Of a stretch of DNA of 64,000 nucleotides, positions 50,650 through 59,763 are shown one piece after another. The translations under genes were made by a program, and so were the position numbers. The DNA comes from Entomospira nematocerorum. Its GTDB lineage: Bacteria; Spirochaetota; Spirochaetia; WRBN01. Within the stretch, counting starts at the first letter, position 1; every line of letters starts with the position of its first letter. The stretch lies in the NCBI RefSeq assembly GCF_028748105.1, contig NZ_CP118168.1, positions 496,001-560,000 on the forward strand. The letters run 5' to 3'. The notes below the pieces were generated by a model. That model was not told the origin of the DNA. It was given only the letters and a program-made list of their open reading frames with translations, and ran no database searches.

Positions 50650-52734
50650 ATGAATGATCGGATCGCATTTAAAGTCGCGATGTCGAGCGCAATCTTCGTA
50701 GGGGCTTATAATTTTATCATTCGAATATTGCGCTTACTGGGGTTTTCTTTTTTTGGGGTGGAGCTTACAGCTAACACATGGATTCAGTATATTGTATTTG
50801 AGGGAGCTACACGATTTATTGTCACGATAATCGCAGGTATGTTCTTGCTTTACTTTTACTTAAAATTTAAGGTAGTTAAAGAGTGGGAGCATCTGGAAGC
50901 GATGCCTGAGGAGAGCGATGAGGATCGTCGTGCGAAGAATATGCAAAAAGTACAAATTCGCCGATTAATTCGTAATTTCCGCTGGATTGTTATGATTGGT
51001 GGAATAATCGCACTACATGACTTTATTTTTAAGTCTTTAAGCAAGAGTCCTGTAGAGATGTCTAGTGATCTTTTATGGGCGATTTCAGCGATTATGCTGC
51101 TTGTGGCAGGTATTAGTGCAATTAGTGATCGCTATTTTATTCCGGTTTTTTTAGCTTTAGAGCAACCAACTATGGGTGATAATCAACCACAAAGTATTCG
51201 ATTTAAGACGTCAACGGCTGCTGGTATTGTTGTGATGAATTTAATTTTATCTGCTAACTTTATTATCACCCTACCAATGATAATTCAAGGAAGATACATG
51301 GAAGTTATGCAACACTCTGCGGATTTTGCAGATACAGCATATACCTGGTCAGAAGATGGCAGCCACTTAATTGAAAGTGGTTATTTAAGGTTTTTACAGG
51401 GTGTTGCGGAGTCGAATAACTATAAGGTTACTGTTAGCTTGGGAAATATTATTCGCTTGGGCACACAAACTCCAGAAGAGCTTTTAAGTAGAAGTTTGGT
51501 CTTGTTTTTAGTACTAACTGTACTTTTAACAGTGATGTCTATCTTTATTTTTGATACGATTGTTGCAAGTATTAAACGACAAATTGATAATCTTTCCATT
51601 ACTGTTCGATCCATTATTCGAGGTGAGGCTTCTTTAAAAGAGCGTATCTATATTGCTGAATTTAATGATGTTGGATTTATGACGGGTTACGTCAATCTTT
51701 TGATTGGATATGTTGAAGAGTTGGCTGTTGGTCTAAAGGATACAGCTACAAAGGTTTTTGTTGCATCTACCGAGATTACAGATGCTGGAAAGACCTCCTC
51801 AGCCTCAATGTTAGATTTACGTAAGCAAAGTGATCTTGTAAATAGTAGTGTTGCAGATCAAAATAATGCTATGGATACTGTTAATCAACAGCTTCAAACC
51901 CTTACAGATTCAATATCTGCAATTATAGAAGGTGTCGATGGACAAAATGCCTTTATTAGTGAGACAACGGTCTCTGTTGAAAAATTTGCTCAAAGTGTTA
52001 ATGAAGTACGTAGTATGACCGAGGATGCAAAGAAGGTTGCAAGTGACTTAGTTACTGTTACGAATCAAGGTACTGGAGCGATGCAGGCTGCAATGAAAGC
52101 TATGCAAGCGATAGAAGAAGCTAATGGTAAAGTTATTGAGGGTGTAAGTCTTATTTCTCGTGTGGCTAGCCAAACGAATCTCTTAGCAATGAATGCAGCT
52201 ATTGAGGCAGCTCATGCTGGTGAGTATGGTCGTGGATTTGCTGTTGTTGCTAATGAGGTTCGTAGCTTATCTGAAAATGCAACGGTTCAATCTAAGGTTA
52301 TTCGTGGCTATGTGCAGAGTATGAGTGAGACAGTTACTTTAGGGTTAGAGACAGCTGTACACGTTCAAGAATCATTAGATCTTATTTCTAAGGGTATTGA
52401 AAAATCTAATAATATTACACTAGATATTGCTCAGGCGATGATTAGTCAAGCACAAGATTCTTCTAATATTGTTGGAGCTTTATCAGCACTATCAGAGACA
52501 TCAGAGGCAATTAAATCACAAACTAGACAACAGGAAGAAGCAGATTTAACATTGAGAAATTCTATGCAGGTGTTAAGTCAACTTTCTGATCAGATTATTG
52601 GGTATGTGGATGCACAATTGAAAGGTGTATCTGAAGCTGATCGTGATACAACGCATATTAATGATGTTGCAGCAGAGACATTACAATTAGTAGAAAGATT
52701 GAAAGAAATGGTTATGCGATTTAATATTAGTTAA
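50650..52734 (+). CDS. Methyl-accepting chemotaxis protein
   Basis: A 694-residue receptor. The N-terminal 240 residues hold several membrane helices (for example EGATRFIVTIIAGMFLLYFYL, LLWAISAIMLLVAGI, GIVVMNLILSANFIITLP), unlike the usual two. A short extracytoplasmic region and a final helix (LVLFLVLTVLLTVMSIFIF) follow, and then a full signalling domain with the conserved hairpin ASQTNLLAMNAAIEAAHAGEYGRGF. It signals through CheA/CheW. AGAGGAGAG lies about seven bases ahead of ATG, and the start is not in doubt. Confidence 0.95.
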   Translation: MNDRIAFKVAMSSAIFVGAYNFIIRILRLLGFSFFGVELTANTWIQYIVFEGATRFIVTIIAGMFLLYFYLKFKVVKEWEHLEAMPEESDEDRRAKNMQKVQIRRLIRNFRWIVMIGGIIALHDFIFKSLSKSPVEMSSDLLWAISAIMLLVAGISAISDRYFIPVFLALEQPTMGDNQPQSIRFKTSTAAGIVVMNLILSANFIITLPMIIQGRYMEVMQHSADFADTAYTWSEDGSHLIESGYLRFLQGVAESNNYKVTVSLGNIIRLGTQTPEELLSRSLVLFLVLTVLLTVMSIFIFDTIVASIKRQIDNLSITVRSIIRGEASLKERIYIAEFNDVGFMTGYVNLLIGYVEELAVGLKDTATKVFVASTEITDAGKTSSASMLDLRKQSDLVNSSVADQNNAMDTVNQQLQTLTDSISAIIEGVDGQNAFISETTVSVEKFAQSVNEVRSMTEDAKKVASDLVTVTNQGTGAMQAAMKAMQAIEEANGKVIEGVSLISRVASQTNLLAMNAAIEAAHAGEYGRGFAVVANEVRSLSENATVQSKVIRGYVQSMSETVTLGLETAVHVQESLDLISKGIEKSNNITLDIAQAMISQAQDSSNIVGALSALSETSEAIKSQTRQQEEADLTLRNSMQVLSQLSDQIIGYVDAQLKGVSEADRDTTHINDVAAETLQLVERLKEMVMRFNIS

Positions 52735-52745
52735 TTTGTAACCAT

Positions 52746-52794
52746 AGTTGTATAAAAAAAGAATCGCTTTAAGCGATTCTTTTTTTATACAACT
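52746..52794. terminator. Bidirectional terminator with 24-bp perfect arms
   Basis: Arms at 52746-52769 and 52771-52794 are exact inverse complements around one central base (52770), with seven A and seven T residues in the stem. It separates two convergent genes and can stop transcription from both. Confidence 0.9.
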
Positions 52795-52808
52795 TCTTAC
52801 TTTGTAAT

Positions 52809-53450
52809 TTAATATGTAGTTTCATCCATTTCTAAAAATTTTTGACGATTACTTTCTAATCTCTTCATGTGACGATTTAAAATTTTTTGAAAATCAAGTT
52901 TTCCTTCTTGAATATAAGTAAATTCATTATGCCAATGATTAATATCACCTAAGTGAATCCATCGTAAGCCTTTCTCACTATGAATAACTTCGACCCAATT
53001 AAGTGCTTCATCCCAAAAAAAATAGGCTCGTTGATAATACTTTTCCGCAATATCAAGACTTCGCAAATTTTGTTCTTTCCAAGGTTGATTATAAAAATAA
53101 ACATGCTGACGATCATATTTACTAGCTAAAGCCATATATGTGCGTACAAGCTGGAGATTTACATGCATCTTGAATAAATAACGATAGAGTTGCCATTCAT
53201 CAGCTGTTTCGATAATCGCTAATGCATAACGAGGATTACTAAAGTCGGCTTGCAATGCTCGCTCTAAATAGATAAGATTTGCGAATTCCTCCTCCGGATA
53301 ACGATGCAAATGAAGGTGATACAAATTATACCACTCTTCTGCATAGGTAATACGTGAGTTAGCTAAGAGTCCTTGGGTGGAGAATAAAAAAAAGGAACTG
53401 ATTAGTATGGCGATTGTTCTATCTTTCATCATTATAGGATGTATCGACAA
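52809..53450 (-). CDS. Conserved exported spirochaete-type protein
   Basis: A 213-residue protein with a signal peptide (AILISSFFLFSTQGLLAN). The mature part is helical and rich in Trp/Tyr/His: EEWYNLYHLHLHRYPEEEF, then NPRYALAIIETADEWQLYRYLFKMHVNL, then a C-terminal region that looks TPR-like. I recall similar proteins in Treponema, of unknown function. The exact start is unclear: TTG 53450 or ATG near 53432-53427, neither with a clear ribosome-binding site. It is divergent from the PUR protein. Confidence 0.7.
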   Translation of the reverse strand: MSIHPIMMKDRTIAILISSFFLFSTQGLLANSRITYAEEWYNLYHLHLHRYPEEEFANLIYLERALQADFSNPRYALAIIETADEWQLYRYLFKMHVNLQLVRTYMALASKYDRQHVYFYNQPWKEQNLRSLDIAEKYYQRAYFFWDEALNWVEVIHSEKGLRWIHLGDINHWHNEFTYIQEGKLDFQKILNRHMKRLESNRQKFLEMDETTY

Positions 53451-53476
53451 AAAATAAAAGATTTTAAAGGTAAGAC

Positions 53477-53505
53477 TTGCATAAGATGAAGAATTAGAGC
53501 ATAAT
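53477..53505 (+). promoter_or_regulatory. Promoter of the PUR-protein gene (leaderless geometry)
   Basis: TTGCAT (53477-53482), 17 bases, CATAAT (53500-53505). ATG 53513 follows after only seven bases, so the transcript should begin at or next to the start codon. Confidence 0.55.
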
Positions 53506-53512
53506 AGAGAGT

Positions 53513-54127
53513 ATGGGTGAACGAGGAGAAGTTGATTCTGCTACCATATATACACAACATGGGCAGAAGACGTATTTCATTAACATTAAAGAGAATCGTT
53601 ATCGCGATTTATTTTTGGCTATAGCTGAGAGCTTGAAAAATGAAGCAGAGGGGTTCGAGCGTTTTGTTTTGAATGTCTTTGAAGAGGATGTAAAACACTT
53701 TTTTAACCATTTAGAACGTGGTAAATCTTTATTGAAAGAGGTAGAAAAGAGTAATAATCGCAATGATCCTCTACCAGAGTCATGGGTAATGCGTAGCGGA
53801 AGTGGTAAAAAAGAGCGATATTTTCGTTTTGCTATACATAAAAGGGCTCGTGTTTTAGAGTTAGTTATTTCTGAGCGAAAAATCAATGAGACGGATAATG
53901 CTTTTGCTAGAACGATTCGTATTGATGCAGACTCTATTGACTCTGTTATTTATCAGTATAAACGAATGCAAAATCGCTTACTGGAAAGAAAAGAGTTACG
54001 AGATAATGAGCCGATTCGCAATCCACAATTGTTAAATAAGTATCTAAAAAAAGATGAACCAAAAGTAAAAGTTGTCAAAAAAGTCGTAGTTAAACGCCGT
54101 ATAAATGCCGATGATCGGAGTGAGTAA
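53513..54127 (+). CDS. PUR-alpha-like (BpuR/DUF3276) nucleic-acid-binding protein
   Basis: A 204-residue protein whose N-terminal motif GERGEVDSATIYTQHGQKTYFINIKENRYRDLFLAIAES matches the PUR-alpha/DUF3276 fold, the group that includes Borrelia BpuR, an RNA- and DNA-binding regulator. A second PUR-like block follows (RYFRFAIHKRARVLELVISERK). The Lys/Arg-rich C-terminus (VKVVKKVVVKRR) should aid nucleic-acid binding. It probably has a leaderless transcript. EbfC, a BpuR partner in erp regulation in Borrelia, is encoded in the same window. Confidence 0.8.
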   Translation: MGERGEVDSATIYTQHGQKTYFINIKENRYRDLFLAIAESLKNEAEGFERFVLNVFEEDVKHFFNHLERGKSLLKEVEKSNNRNDPLPESWVMRSGSGKKERYFRFAIHKRARVLELVISERKINETDNAFARTIRIDADSIDSVIYQYKRMQNRLLERKELRDNEPIRNPQLLNKYLKKDEPKVKVVKKVVVKRRINADDRSE

Positions 54128-54188
54128 TGATCGTCTCTCTGTATAGGAGAGCAAAGAAAACTCTAGATGGAATGAGGTAGTAAGCATA

Positions 54189-54641
54189 ATGGCGCAGAAA
54201 AAAAAGAAGCCTAAAAAAAAGGCATTGATTGCATCTTTGAACCCAATTCATATATTTGGTAAACGTAATGTATTGATGTTTATTTTTTCTGTATTGGCGA
54301 TTGCCTTTGTTAGTGTTGGTTTTTTGGTAATTGATACCTATCGAATAAAACGTGAAATTACGCAAATTCAGGATCAAAAAAGACGTTTAACAGACCAAGA
54401 ATATCAAATTCTTTTACAAACTCCAACTATTCATGATTACATTTTTCCACATGATCCAACAAATTTCCGTGTTACCATAGAGGCTTGGCGTCATGGTCGA
54501 GCTTTTGTTACTAATGAGGATGAATTCAACTTGTTATGGATTGATCCACGAAGTTTGGAGTGGAATCAATTACCGGATAAGAGTCGACAAAATTTAGTTG
54601 ATTATATTCAATATCTACGAGAGCAGGATCCTCATTTTTAG
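54189..54641 (+). CDS. Single-pass membrane protein of unknown function
   Basis: A 150-residue protein: a basic N-terminus (MAQKKKKPKKKALIA), one membrane helix (VLMFIFSVLAIAFVSVGFLVI), and a short coiled coil (RIKREITQIQDQKRRLTDQEY), followed by a Trp- and Pro-containing globular end. The design resembles FtsB/DivIC-type division proteins, but the sequence does not match well enough to name it. It lies nine bases before the repeat protein at 54650 and is probably co-transcribed with it and with lgt. Confidence 0.65.
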   Translation: MAQKKKKPKKKALIASLNPIHIFGKRNVLMFIFSVLAIAFVSVGFLVIDTYRIKREITQIQDQKRRLTDQEYQILLQTPTIHDYIFPHDPTNFRVTIEAWRHGRAFVTNEDEFNLLWIDPRSLEWNQLPDKSRQNLVDYIQYLREQDPHF

Positions 54642-54667
54642 TTCATGATATGAAGGAGATAACCGAT

Positions 54668-56242
54668 ATGCGATTGAGAATAATCGGGTTACTTGGTGGC
54701 GTTTTCTTTCTACTAGGAGGAATTGCATGGAATTTACAAATACAATCCGAAAATAGTAGTCAGAAAGGATTACAAAGCTTTCTAGATCAAGAGATTAACT
54801 CTCCAGTATTTACATATTCTAGACGAATTCGTTCTCCTTCTTCTAGTCAATACATAGCAGAAAGTATGGAGTCGGAGTCTGCTTTACGATTAACTAATGT
54901 TGTAGAAGAGGGTATGCCTGTAGCAAATAAGCCAGCAGAGAGTAAGAGTGTTCCTGTAGCAAGTAAGCCAGCAGAGAGTAAGAGTGCTCCTGTAGCAAGT
55001 AAGCCAGTAGAGAGTAAGAGTGCTCCTGTAGCAAGTAAACCAGCAGAGAGTAAGAGTGCTCCTGTAGCAAGTAAACCAGCAGAGAGTAAGAGTGCTCCTG
55101 TAGCAAGTAAGCCAGTAGAGAGTAAGAGTGCTCCTGTATCAAGTAAACCAGCAGAGAGTAAGAGTGCTCCTGTAGCAAGTAAACCAGCAGAGAGTAAGAG
55201 TGCTCCTGTAGCAAGTAAGCCAGCAGCGAGTAAGAGTGCTCCTGTAGCAAGTAAGCCAGCAGCGAGTAAGAGTGCTCCTGTAGCAAGTAAGCCAGCAGAG
55301 AGTAAGAGTGCTCCTATAGCAAGTAAGCCAGTAGAGAGTAAGAGTGCTCCTGTAGCAAGTAAGCCAGCAGAGAGTAAGAGTGCTCCTATAGCAAGTAAGC
55401 CAGCAGAGAGTAAGAGTGCTCCTATAGCAAGTAAGCCAGCAGAGAGTAAAACAGATGCTGTGCGAGTAGCCACTCCTTCCCTTTCTCAGTCTCCTCAAAA
55501 AGTAAAAGAGAGGAGTTCTAGTGTTACTACGGAGTTGCGGCCGATAGTATCTGGAGTCCATACTGTTGAAGCACAGACAGGAATTGTCTTCCATATTGAT
55601 ATAGCTGAACGTGGATGGGTCTTAATTACGAATGTAACAGGTCGGTTACAGGTTCTAGAGCGATCTCTATTGGAAAATAATATGACTCGTTATACGCTAC
55701 GTGCTATTGAGAGTGGTGAATATATATTGGAATTTAGTCGACAACTTCCAGCGAGCTACGAAAAAAAAGATGTTAAGCTCATTGTTTCTCCCTATCAAGT
55801 AACTTCAAATAAGGAATCTCAAAATATACGTGAGTTAGATGAAGTAGTTGATAGAGCCATGACCTTGGAAGAGATTATCAGACAATCTTCATCTAGCCAT
55901 GAAATTGGAATGCTTACAAGCCAACTTTATGAGGCTAGAACTACTTTATCGCAAGCGGATCTGAAGAAGGCCTTTGATCTTGTTTGGCAGGAGAAGGTTT
56001 ATCGTTTACTAGCAACAGAGTTAGGCGAGACGTTTGTTACTCGATTTAAAGCTGATCCAGTTAGTGCTGAGGTACTATATCGTTTGGGACAAATATATGA
56101 AGTACAAGGAGATGATCGAGATCTAAGACGATCGTACAACTATTATCGCCGAGTGTTTGAGCAGTATCCTATTACGCAGTATAGCCGCCTGAGTAAGGAG
56201 AGAATGGATTATTTGGATCGATTCTTCTTTTATATTCAGTAA
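54668..56242 (+). CDS. Membrane-anchored protein with 12-residue Pro/Lys/Ser repeats and a TPR-like end
   Basis: A 524-residue protein. The start is ATG 54668, nine bases after AAGGAG; the frame from 54650 adds six residues that overlap that site. After an N-terminal membrane anchor (IIGLLGGVFFLLGGIAW) come 15 copies of PVASKPAESKSA or close variants, a rod-like disordered spacer that could cross the periplasm. A beta-rich domain and a helical C-terminus (VLYRLGQIYEVQGDD ... YYRRVFEQYP) resembling TPR or YbgF proteins follow. It probably spans the envelope. Confidence 0.75.
   Translation: MRLRIIGLLGGVFFLLGGIAWNLQIQSENSSQKGLQSFLDQEINSPVFTYSRRIRSPSSSQYIAESMESESALRLTNVVEEGMPVANKPAESKSVPVASKPAESKSAPVASKPVESKSAPVASKPAESKSAPVASKPAESKSAPVASKPVESKSAPVSSKPAESKSAPVASKPAESKSAPVASKPAASKSAPVASKPAASKSAPVASKPAESKSAPIASKPVESKSAPVASKPAESKSAPIASKPAESKSAPIASKPAESKTDAVRVATPSLSQSPQKVKERSSSVTTELRPIVSGVHTVEAQTGIVFHIDIAERGWVLITNVTGRLQVLERSLLENNMTRYTLRAIESGEYILEFSRQLPASYEKKDVKLIVSPYQVTSNKESQNIRELDEVVDRAMTLEEIIRQSSSSHEIGMLTSQLYEARTTLSQADLKKAFDLVWQEKVYRLLATELGETFVTRFKADPVSAEVLYRLGQIYEVQGDDRDLRRSYNYYRRVFEQYPITQYSRLSKERMDYLDRFFFYIQ
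54917..55450 (+). repeat. 36-bp coding tandem repeat (about 14.8 copies)
   Basis: Fourteen full 36-bp units and one partial unit encode PVASKPAESKSA with single substitutions (V/I, A/V, E/A). Because 36 is a multiple of three, the array is in frame and also keeps other frames open. Units are nearly identical, which favours slippage or recombination and length variation. Confidence 0.95.
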
Positions 56243-56265
56243 AGATTAAGTGAGAAGGAATTTGT

Positions 56266-57225
56266 ATGAATTTGTTATATATGTTATATCCTAGTTGGCT
56301 GAGTCCCGTCATGATTCAGCTTGGTTCTTTTCCTATCCGTTGGTATAGTATGGGATATGTTTTTGCTTTTATTACAACGTATATTTTAGCAAAACAGATA
56401 CATAAAAAAGATCCATTTATTACAGAACAACAGATGAGTGATATGTTTGTTAATGCAATCGTTGGTTTACTGATTGGAGCACGACTTTTTTATGTTGTTT
56501 TTTATAATTTGGAGTATTTTTTAGATAATCCTCTCTCCATTATTTGGCCTTTCGATGGTATTCCTTTTTTCGGAGGAAAATTTATCGGTATCGAAGGACT
56601 CTCTTATCATGGGGGCGCTATTGGCGCTATGGTTGGACTAATTTTATATGCGAGAAAACATAAAATCGAATTTTTCCGCATTGCTGATCTCTGGTCTGCC
56701 GTAATTCCTTTTGGATACACTTTTGGGCGGTTAGGTAACTTTGCTAATGCAGAACTTTATGGTAAGGCAACCACCAGTAGTTTAGGCATGATTTTTCCAG
56801 ATGCGAAACTCTTTTCCATTAAGTATGGATGGGTTCGTGATATGGCCCAGGATATTGGTATTGAATTAACCGGTGCTTATGTCAATTTGCCCCGACATCC
56901 AAGTCAACTCTATGAAGCTTTGTTTGAGGGGATTGTTTTAGGTTTGATTCTCTTGTTTGTCATTAAACCAAGAGTAAAAGCCCCTGGTCAGGTCTTTGCA
57001 AGCTATTTAATCGGTTACTCTGTGGTAAGATTTTTTATTGAATATCTTCGAGAACCTGATGAGCAAGTCGGCTACATTCTTGCTTTTGGTGATGGTGCAG
57101 AGACACCTGGTGTCTTTGTGAGTTTTCTCAATTTTTCAATGGGACAAGGACTTTCGTTCGTTATGATCCTCATTGGATTCATCTTATACTATATTTTGGG
57201 GCGTCGTGCAACAAAAGTAGGTTGA
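56266..57225 (+). CDS. lgt: Prolipoprotein diacylglyceryl transferase
   Basis: A 319-residue membrane enzyme that attaches diacylglycerol to the lipobox Cys, the first step of lipoprotein maturation. IRWYSMGYVFAF, SYHGGAIGAMVGL, FGRLGNFANAELYG (the Lgt signature with conserved Arg and Asn), and RHPSQLYEAL are all present. The C-terminal segment VRFFIEYLREPDEQ also matches. Many lipoproteins in this window depend on it. It lies 23 bases after the repeat protein. Confidence 0.97.
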   Translation: MNLLYMLYPSWLSPVMIQLGSFPIRWYSMGYVFAFITTYILAKQIHKKDPFITEQQMSDMFVNAIVGLLIGARLFYVVFYNLEYFLDNPLSIIWPFDGIPFFGGKFIGIEGLSYHGGAIGAMVGLILYARKHKIEFFRIADLWSAVIPFGYTFGRLGNFANAELYGKATTSSLGMIFPDAKLFSIKYGWVRDMAQDIGIELTGAYVNLPRHPSQLYEALFEGIVLGLILLFVIKPRVKAPGQVFASYLIGYSVVRFFIEYLREPDEQVGYILAFGDGAETPGVFVSFLNFSMGQGLSFVMILIGFILYYILGRRATKVG

Positions 57226-57256
57226 TTATTTATAGAAAGAGAGATATTATTATAAT

Positions 57257-58222
57257 ATGAGTCATAACTGGGTGCATCCTCTAACTGTGACTTTAATGGT
57301 ATTTGGGGCGGTCAGTGTGTTTTATTTTGCCAGATTGGTGATTTTCTGGTGGCAGGCGGGGCGTTTTCACTTTACTGTTAAAGAGAGGGGGCTATTATTA
57401 AAACATATTTTAAAGAAAAAATTGCGACTCTCCGGATTTTTTCAGAGTACTAGTGCTCTTTCCACTGTGATAGCAACGGTATCTGCAGAGGAGTCTGATA
57501 CACGTGATTCGTCAGGGTTATTAGAAAAACTATATTATGCTTATGCAACCTTGGATCATAAGTTATCCTTTGTCGGACTAGCGAAGAAGCATCATCAACA
57601 TAAGACAACAGAATCTCTTCCACTGGGATTGGTGTTAACCATTGAATTTACTTCTGGATTACGCAGAAATGCAAAACTATTAAGTAAGGAAAGTGATATA
57701 CTTCTTTTACGATTTATGGATGAAATTGATGAGTATACAGAAGATATCTTGGTCTATTTTTGGAATCATGATGCAGGATATCGTTTTAAAAGTCATGTCA
57801 TCAAGAAAAAAGGCTTGCATATGGAAATTGCTGGGAGTAAATCTATACAGCAATACTTACGCCGTGCACATCCACGTGTTAAACTTGATGAAGCTGCGCA
57901 CTTTTTTCTTCTCAGTGGACAGGACGGTGCTAATTATGAAGTAGATTATCATAATCCTGGCTTTGAATGTGTCATCCGTGATATTTCAGAAGGTGGTGCT
58001 GCCATCATTGCAGAGGGAAGAGGTCAAATAGGATTGCATATAAAGTTACAATTTCGCTTGCGGGAGAAGGACTTAGTCATGTGTGGAACGATTAAGGATG
58101 TCTATTATAATCATGAATATAACCAGTCTACACTGCATATGCAAGCGGATAAGGATATGCCTTTTAAGATGAAAGAACCTATTTTGGCATATGTCTATGC
58201 TGTGACAGGCTCTTCATCTTAG
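57257..58222 (+). CDS. PilZ-domain (c-di-GMP-binding) membrane protein
   Basis: A 321-residue protein with one N-terminal membrane helix (VTLMVFGAVSVFYFARLVIFWW) and a C-terminal PilZ domain: RRAHPR (202-207) is the RxxxR motif and RDISEGG (241-247) is the D/NxSxxG motif. Both are intact, so it should bind c-di-GMP. The middle region (residues 120-195) resembles a YcgR-N-like domain, so control of flagellar motility is likely. It follows lgt by 31 bases and converges with add. Confidence 0.85.
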   Translation: MSHNWVHPLTVTLMVFGAVSVFYFARLVIFWWQAGRFHFTVKERGLLLKHILKKKLRLSGFFQSTSALSTVIATVSAEESDTRDSSGLLEKLYYAYATLDHKLSFVGLAKKHHQHKTTESLPLGLVLTIEFTSGLRRNAKLLSKESDILLLRFMDEIDEYTEDILVYFWNHDAGYRFKSHVIKKKGLHMEIAGSKSIQQYLRRAHPRVKLDEAAHFFLLSGQDGANYEVDYHNPGFECVIRDISEGGAAIIAEGRGQIGLHIKLQFRLREKDLVMCGTIKDVYYNHEYNQSTLHMQADKDMPFKMKEPILAYVYAVTGSSS

Positions 58223-58229
58223 GAATTCA

Positions 58230-59264
58230 TTAGTAAATCGTTTTATTCCATTGCATATTAAATTGATTATATAACTGCGTCTTCTCTTTATTGGTCAAAA
58301 AAGAGGCATTAATGGCATTTGTATTGAGGGTATGAAGATTTTCTAAATTCATACCCATTTGGTCGACACAGGCAATATAGTCATCAACGAGAGTTGTATT
58401 TTGTACAGTGGGGTCATCACTATTCAAGGTTACTTTAACACCTTGCTCTAATAAAGACTTAATTGGATGTGTTTTTGTATCAATGTAGGCACCAGTTTGA
58501 TAGTTACTGATAGGGCACATTTCAAAGGCGATACCTTTTTCTTTAACATAATGAAGGAGTTGGGAATCCTCGATAACTTTGACACCATGACCAATACGCT
58601 TAGCATGAAGTTGATCTATTGCTGTCCAAATTTGTCCTGCAGAGGTTACTTCGCCAGCATGGATAGTACAAGGATAGCCATAGCTTTGAATAAGATTAAA
58701 AAATTTTGTGAAGTGTTCTGGAGGAAAATTGACTTCATCTCCGGCTAAATCGATACCAACAACATCTAGAAGATCGACATGCTTCATAAATTGCTGAAAT
58801 ACCTCAATGTATTTGTCTTCTGGATAAAACCCTCGATTGATGGTCATGAGGAGTTTTGTGTTTTGTTTAGTGGCACGTATGGCACTACGTGCCGCCATCA
58901 GAAAGACCTTGAGTGTTTCCACAGGATCAAAGCCTTGATGAATAGCAAAGTGAAATGGATTAAATCGAATTTCACTATAAAATAAATTTTCGTTATTATC
59001 GAGATGTACAAAGGAGTTGTATACCACAGTATAGACATCATCGAGACTATTATACCACTTATTGTAAAATTTACTGAGGAATAGTGCGAAATCAGGTTTT
59101 GAGTCTTTCGGGAATTGTAGTGTATTCTTGAATTCATGAAAGTTAGAGGGAAAATCAAGTTGATTTTTCATGGCAATATGAAAGAGTGTCTCAGGATGAA
59201 ACGCACCCTCTATATGTCGATGTAATTCAATTTTTGGTAATTTTTGTAATAGATGTTTATCCAT
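58230..59264 (-). CDS. add: Adenosine deaminase
   Basis: A 344-residue TIM-barrel metalloenzyme that converts adenosine and deoxyadenosine to inosine. IELHRHIEGA holds the first two zinc His residues, TIHAGEVTSAGQIW the third His and the catalytic Glu, RIGHGVKV a further His, and VTLNSDDPTVQ the final Asp. Length is normal. AAAGGATC precedes ATG. Together with cdd, deoC and uraA, it forms a nucleoside-salvage set, though the genes are scattered. Confidence 0.96.
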   Translation of the reverse strand: MDKHLLQKLPKIELHRHIEGAFHPETLFHIAMKNQLDFPSNFHEFKNTLQFPKDSKPDFALFLSKFYNKWYNSLDDVYTVVYNSFVHLDNNENLFYSEIRFNPFHFAIHQGFDPVETLKVFLMAARSAIRATKQNTKLLMTINRGFYPEDKYIEVFQQFMKHVDLLDVVGIDLAGDEVNFPPEHFTKFFNLIQSYGYPCTIHAGEVTSAGQIWTAIDQLHAKRIGHGVKVIEDSQLLHYVKEKGIAFEMCPISNYQTGAYIDTKTHPIKSLLEQGVKVTLNSDDPTVQNTTLVDDYIACVDQMGMNLENLHTLNTNAINASFLTNKEKTQLYNQFNMQWNKTIY

Positions 59265-59372
59265 AATAATGATCCTTTTACGGTAGAAAAATTGCTATAG
59301 CATTGTATCCTGTCATGTGGGATTGTGTCTATAATCTATACATCGACATGTAAAACACATAATTATCACAAG

Positions 59373-59593
59373 TTATCCACAAGTTATAGAAAAAAATGTG
59401 GATAAATTTGAAAAAGATAAAATAAGTTTTTTAAAACTCTTATTTCATTATTTGTTTTCTATGTAATAACTTATTTTCAATATAAATAATAATTTATACT
59501 TATGTTCAGGTTTTATTAAAGATGTTTTTTGGAAAAATATGATTTTATACCCAAGTTATCCACAATTTATTCAGGAATTATGATATATCCACA
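59373..59593. promoter_or_regulatory. DnaA-box cluster upstream of mnmE
   Basis: Three perfect boxes: TTATCCACA at 59373-59381 and 59556-59564 in plus orientation, and its inverse TGTGGATAA at 59397-59405. A fourth site, ATATCCACA (59585-59593), has one mismatch. This is the densest set of perfect DnaA boxes in the window. Confidence 0.7.
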
Positions 59594-59744
59594 GGAGCTA
59601 AATAGCAGGAAAGTATTGATTTTTTTTCATTCTGTCGATAATATGATGAATTTAACTAATAAATTTTATCATTGCTCCCCATAAAGGTGCAGTGTTTTCC
59701 CCCCGTATACGGCTGTAGATGATAAGATTATTAGTATAATACAA

Positions 59745-59763
59745 AGCCAACTATATATTGGCT
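59745..59763 (+). promoter_or_regulatory. Inverted repeat before mnmE
   Basis: AGCCAA and TTGGCT pair around CTATATA, just after the likely -10 (TATAAT near 59735). It may be a leader hairpin or operator for mnmE. Confidence 0.4.

Noticed and set aside
54917..55450. CRISPR-like array (36-bp direct repeats)
   Set aside because: The units are contiguous with no spacers and lie in frame within a coding gene; no cas gene is near.
54847..55594. Long minus-strand frames (for example 208 residues, Leu/Ala/Gly-rich) across the 36-bp repeat array
   Set aside because: The repeat unit is a multiple of three, so extra frames stay open by chance. They lack ribosome-binding sites and have repetitive, unnatural sequences, whereas the plus-strand frame has a signal anchor and real C-terminal domain.
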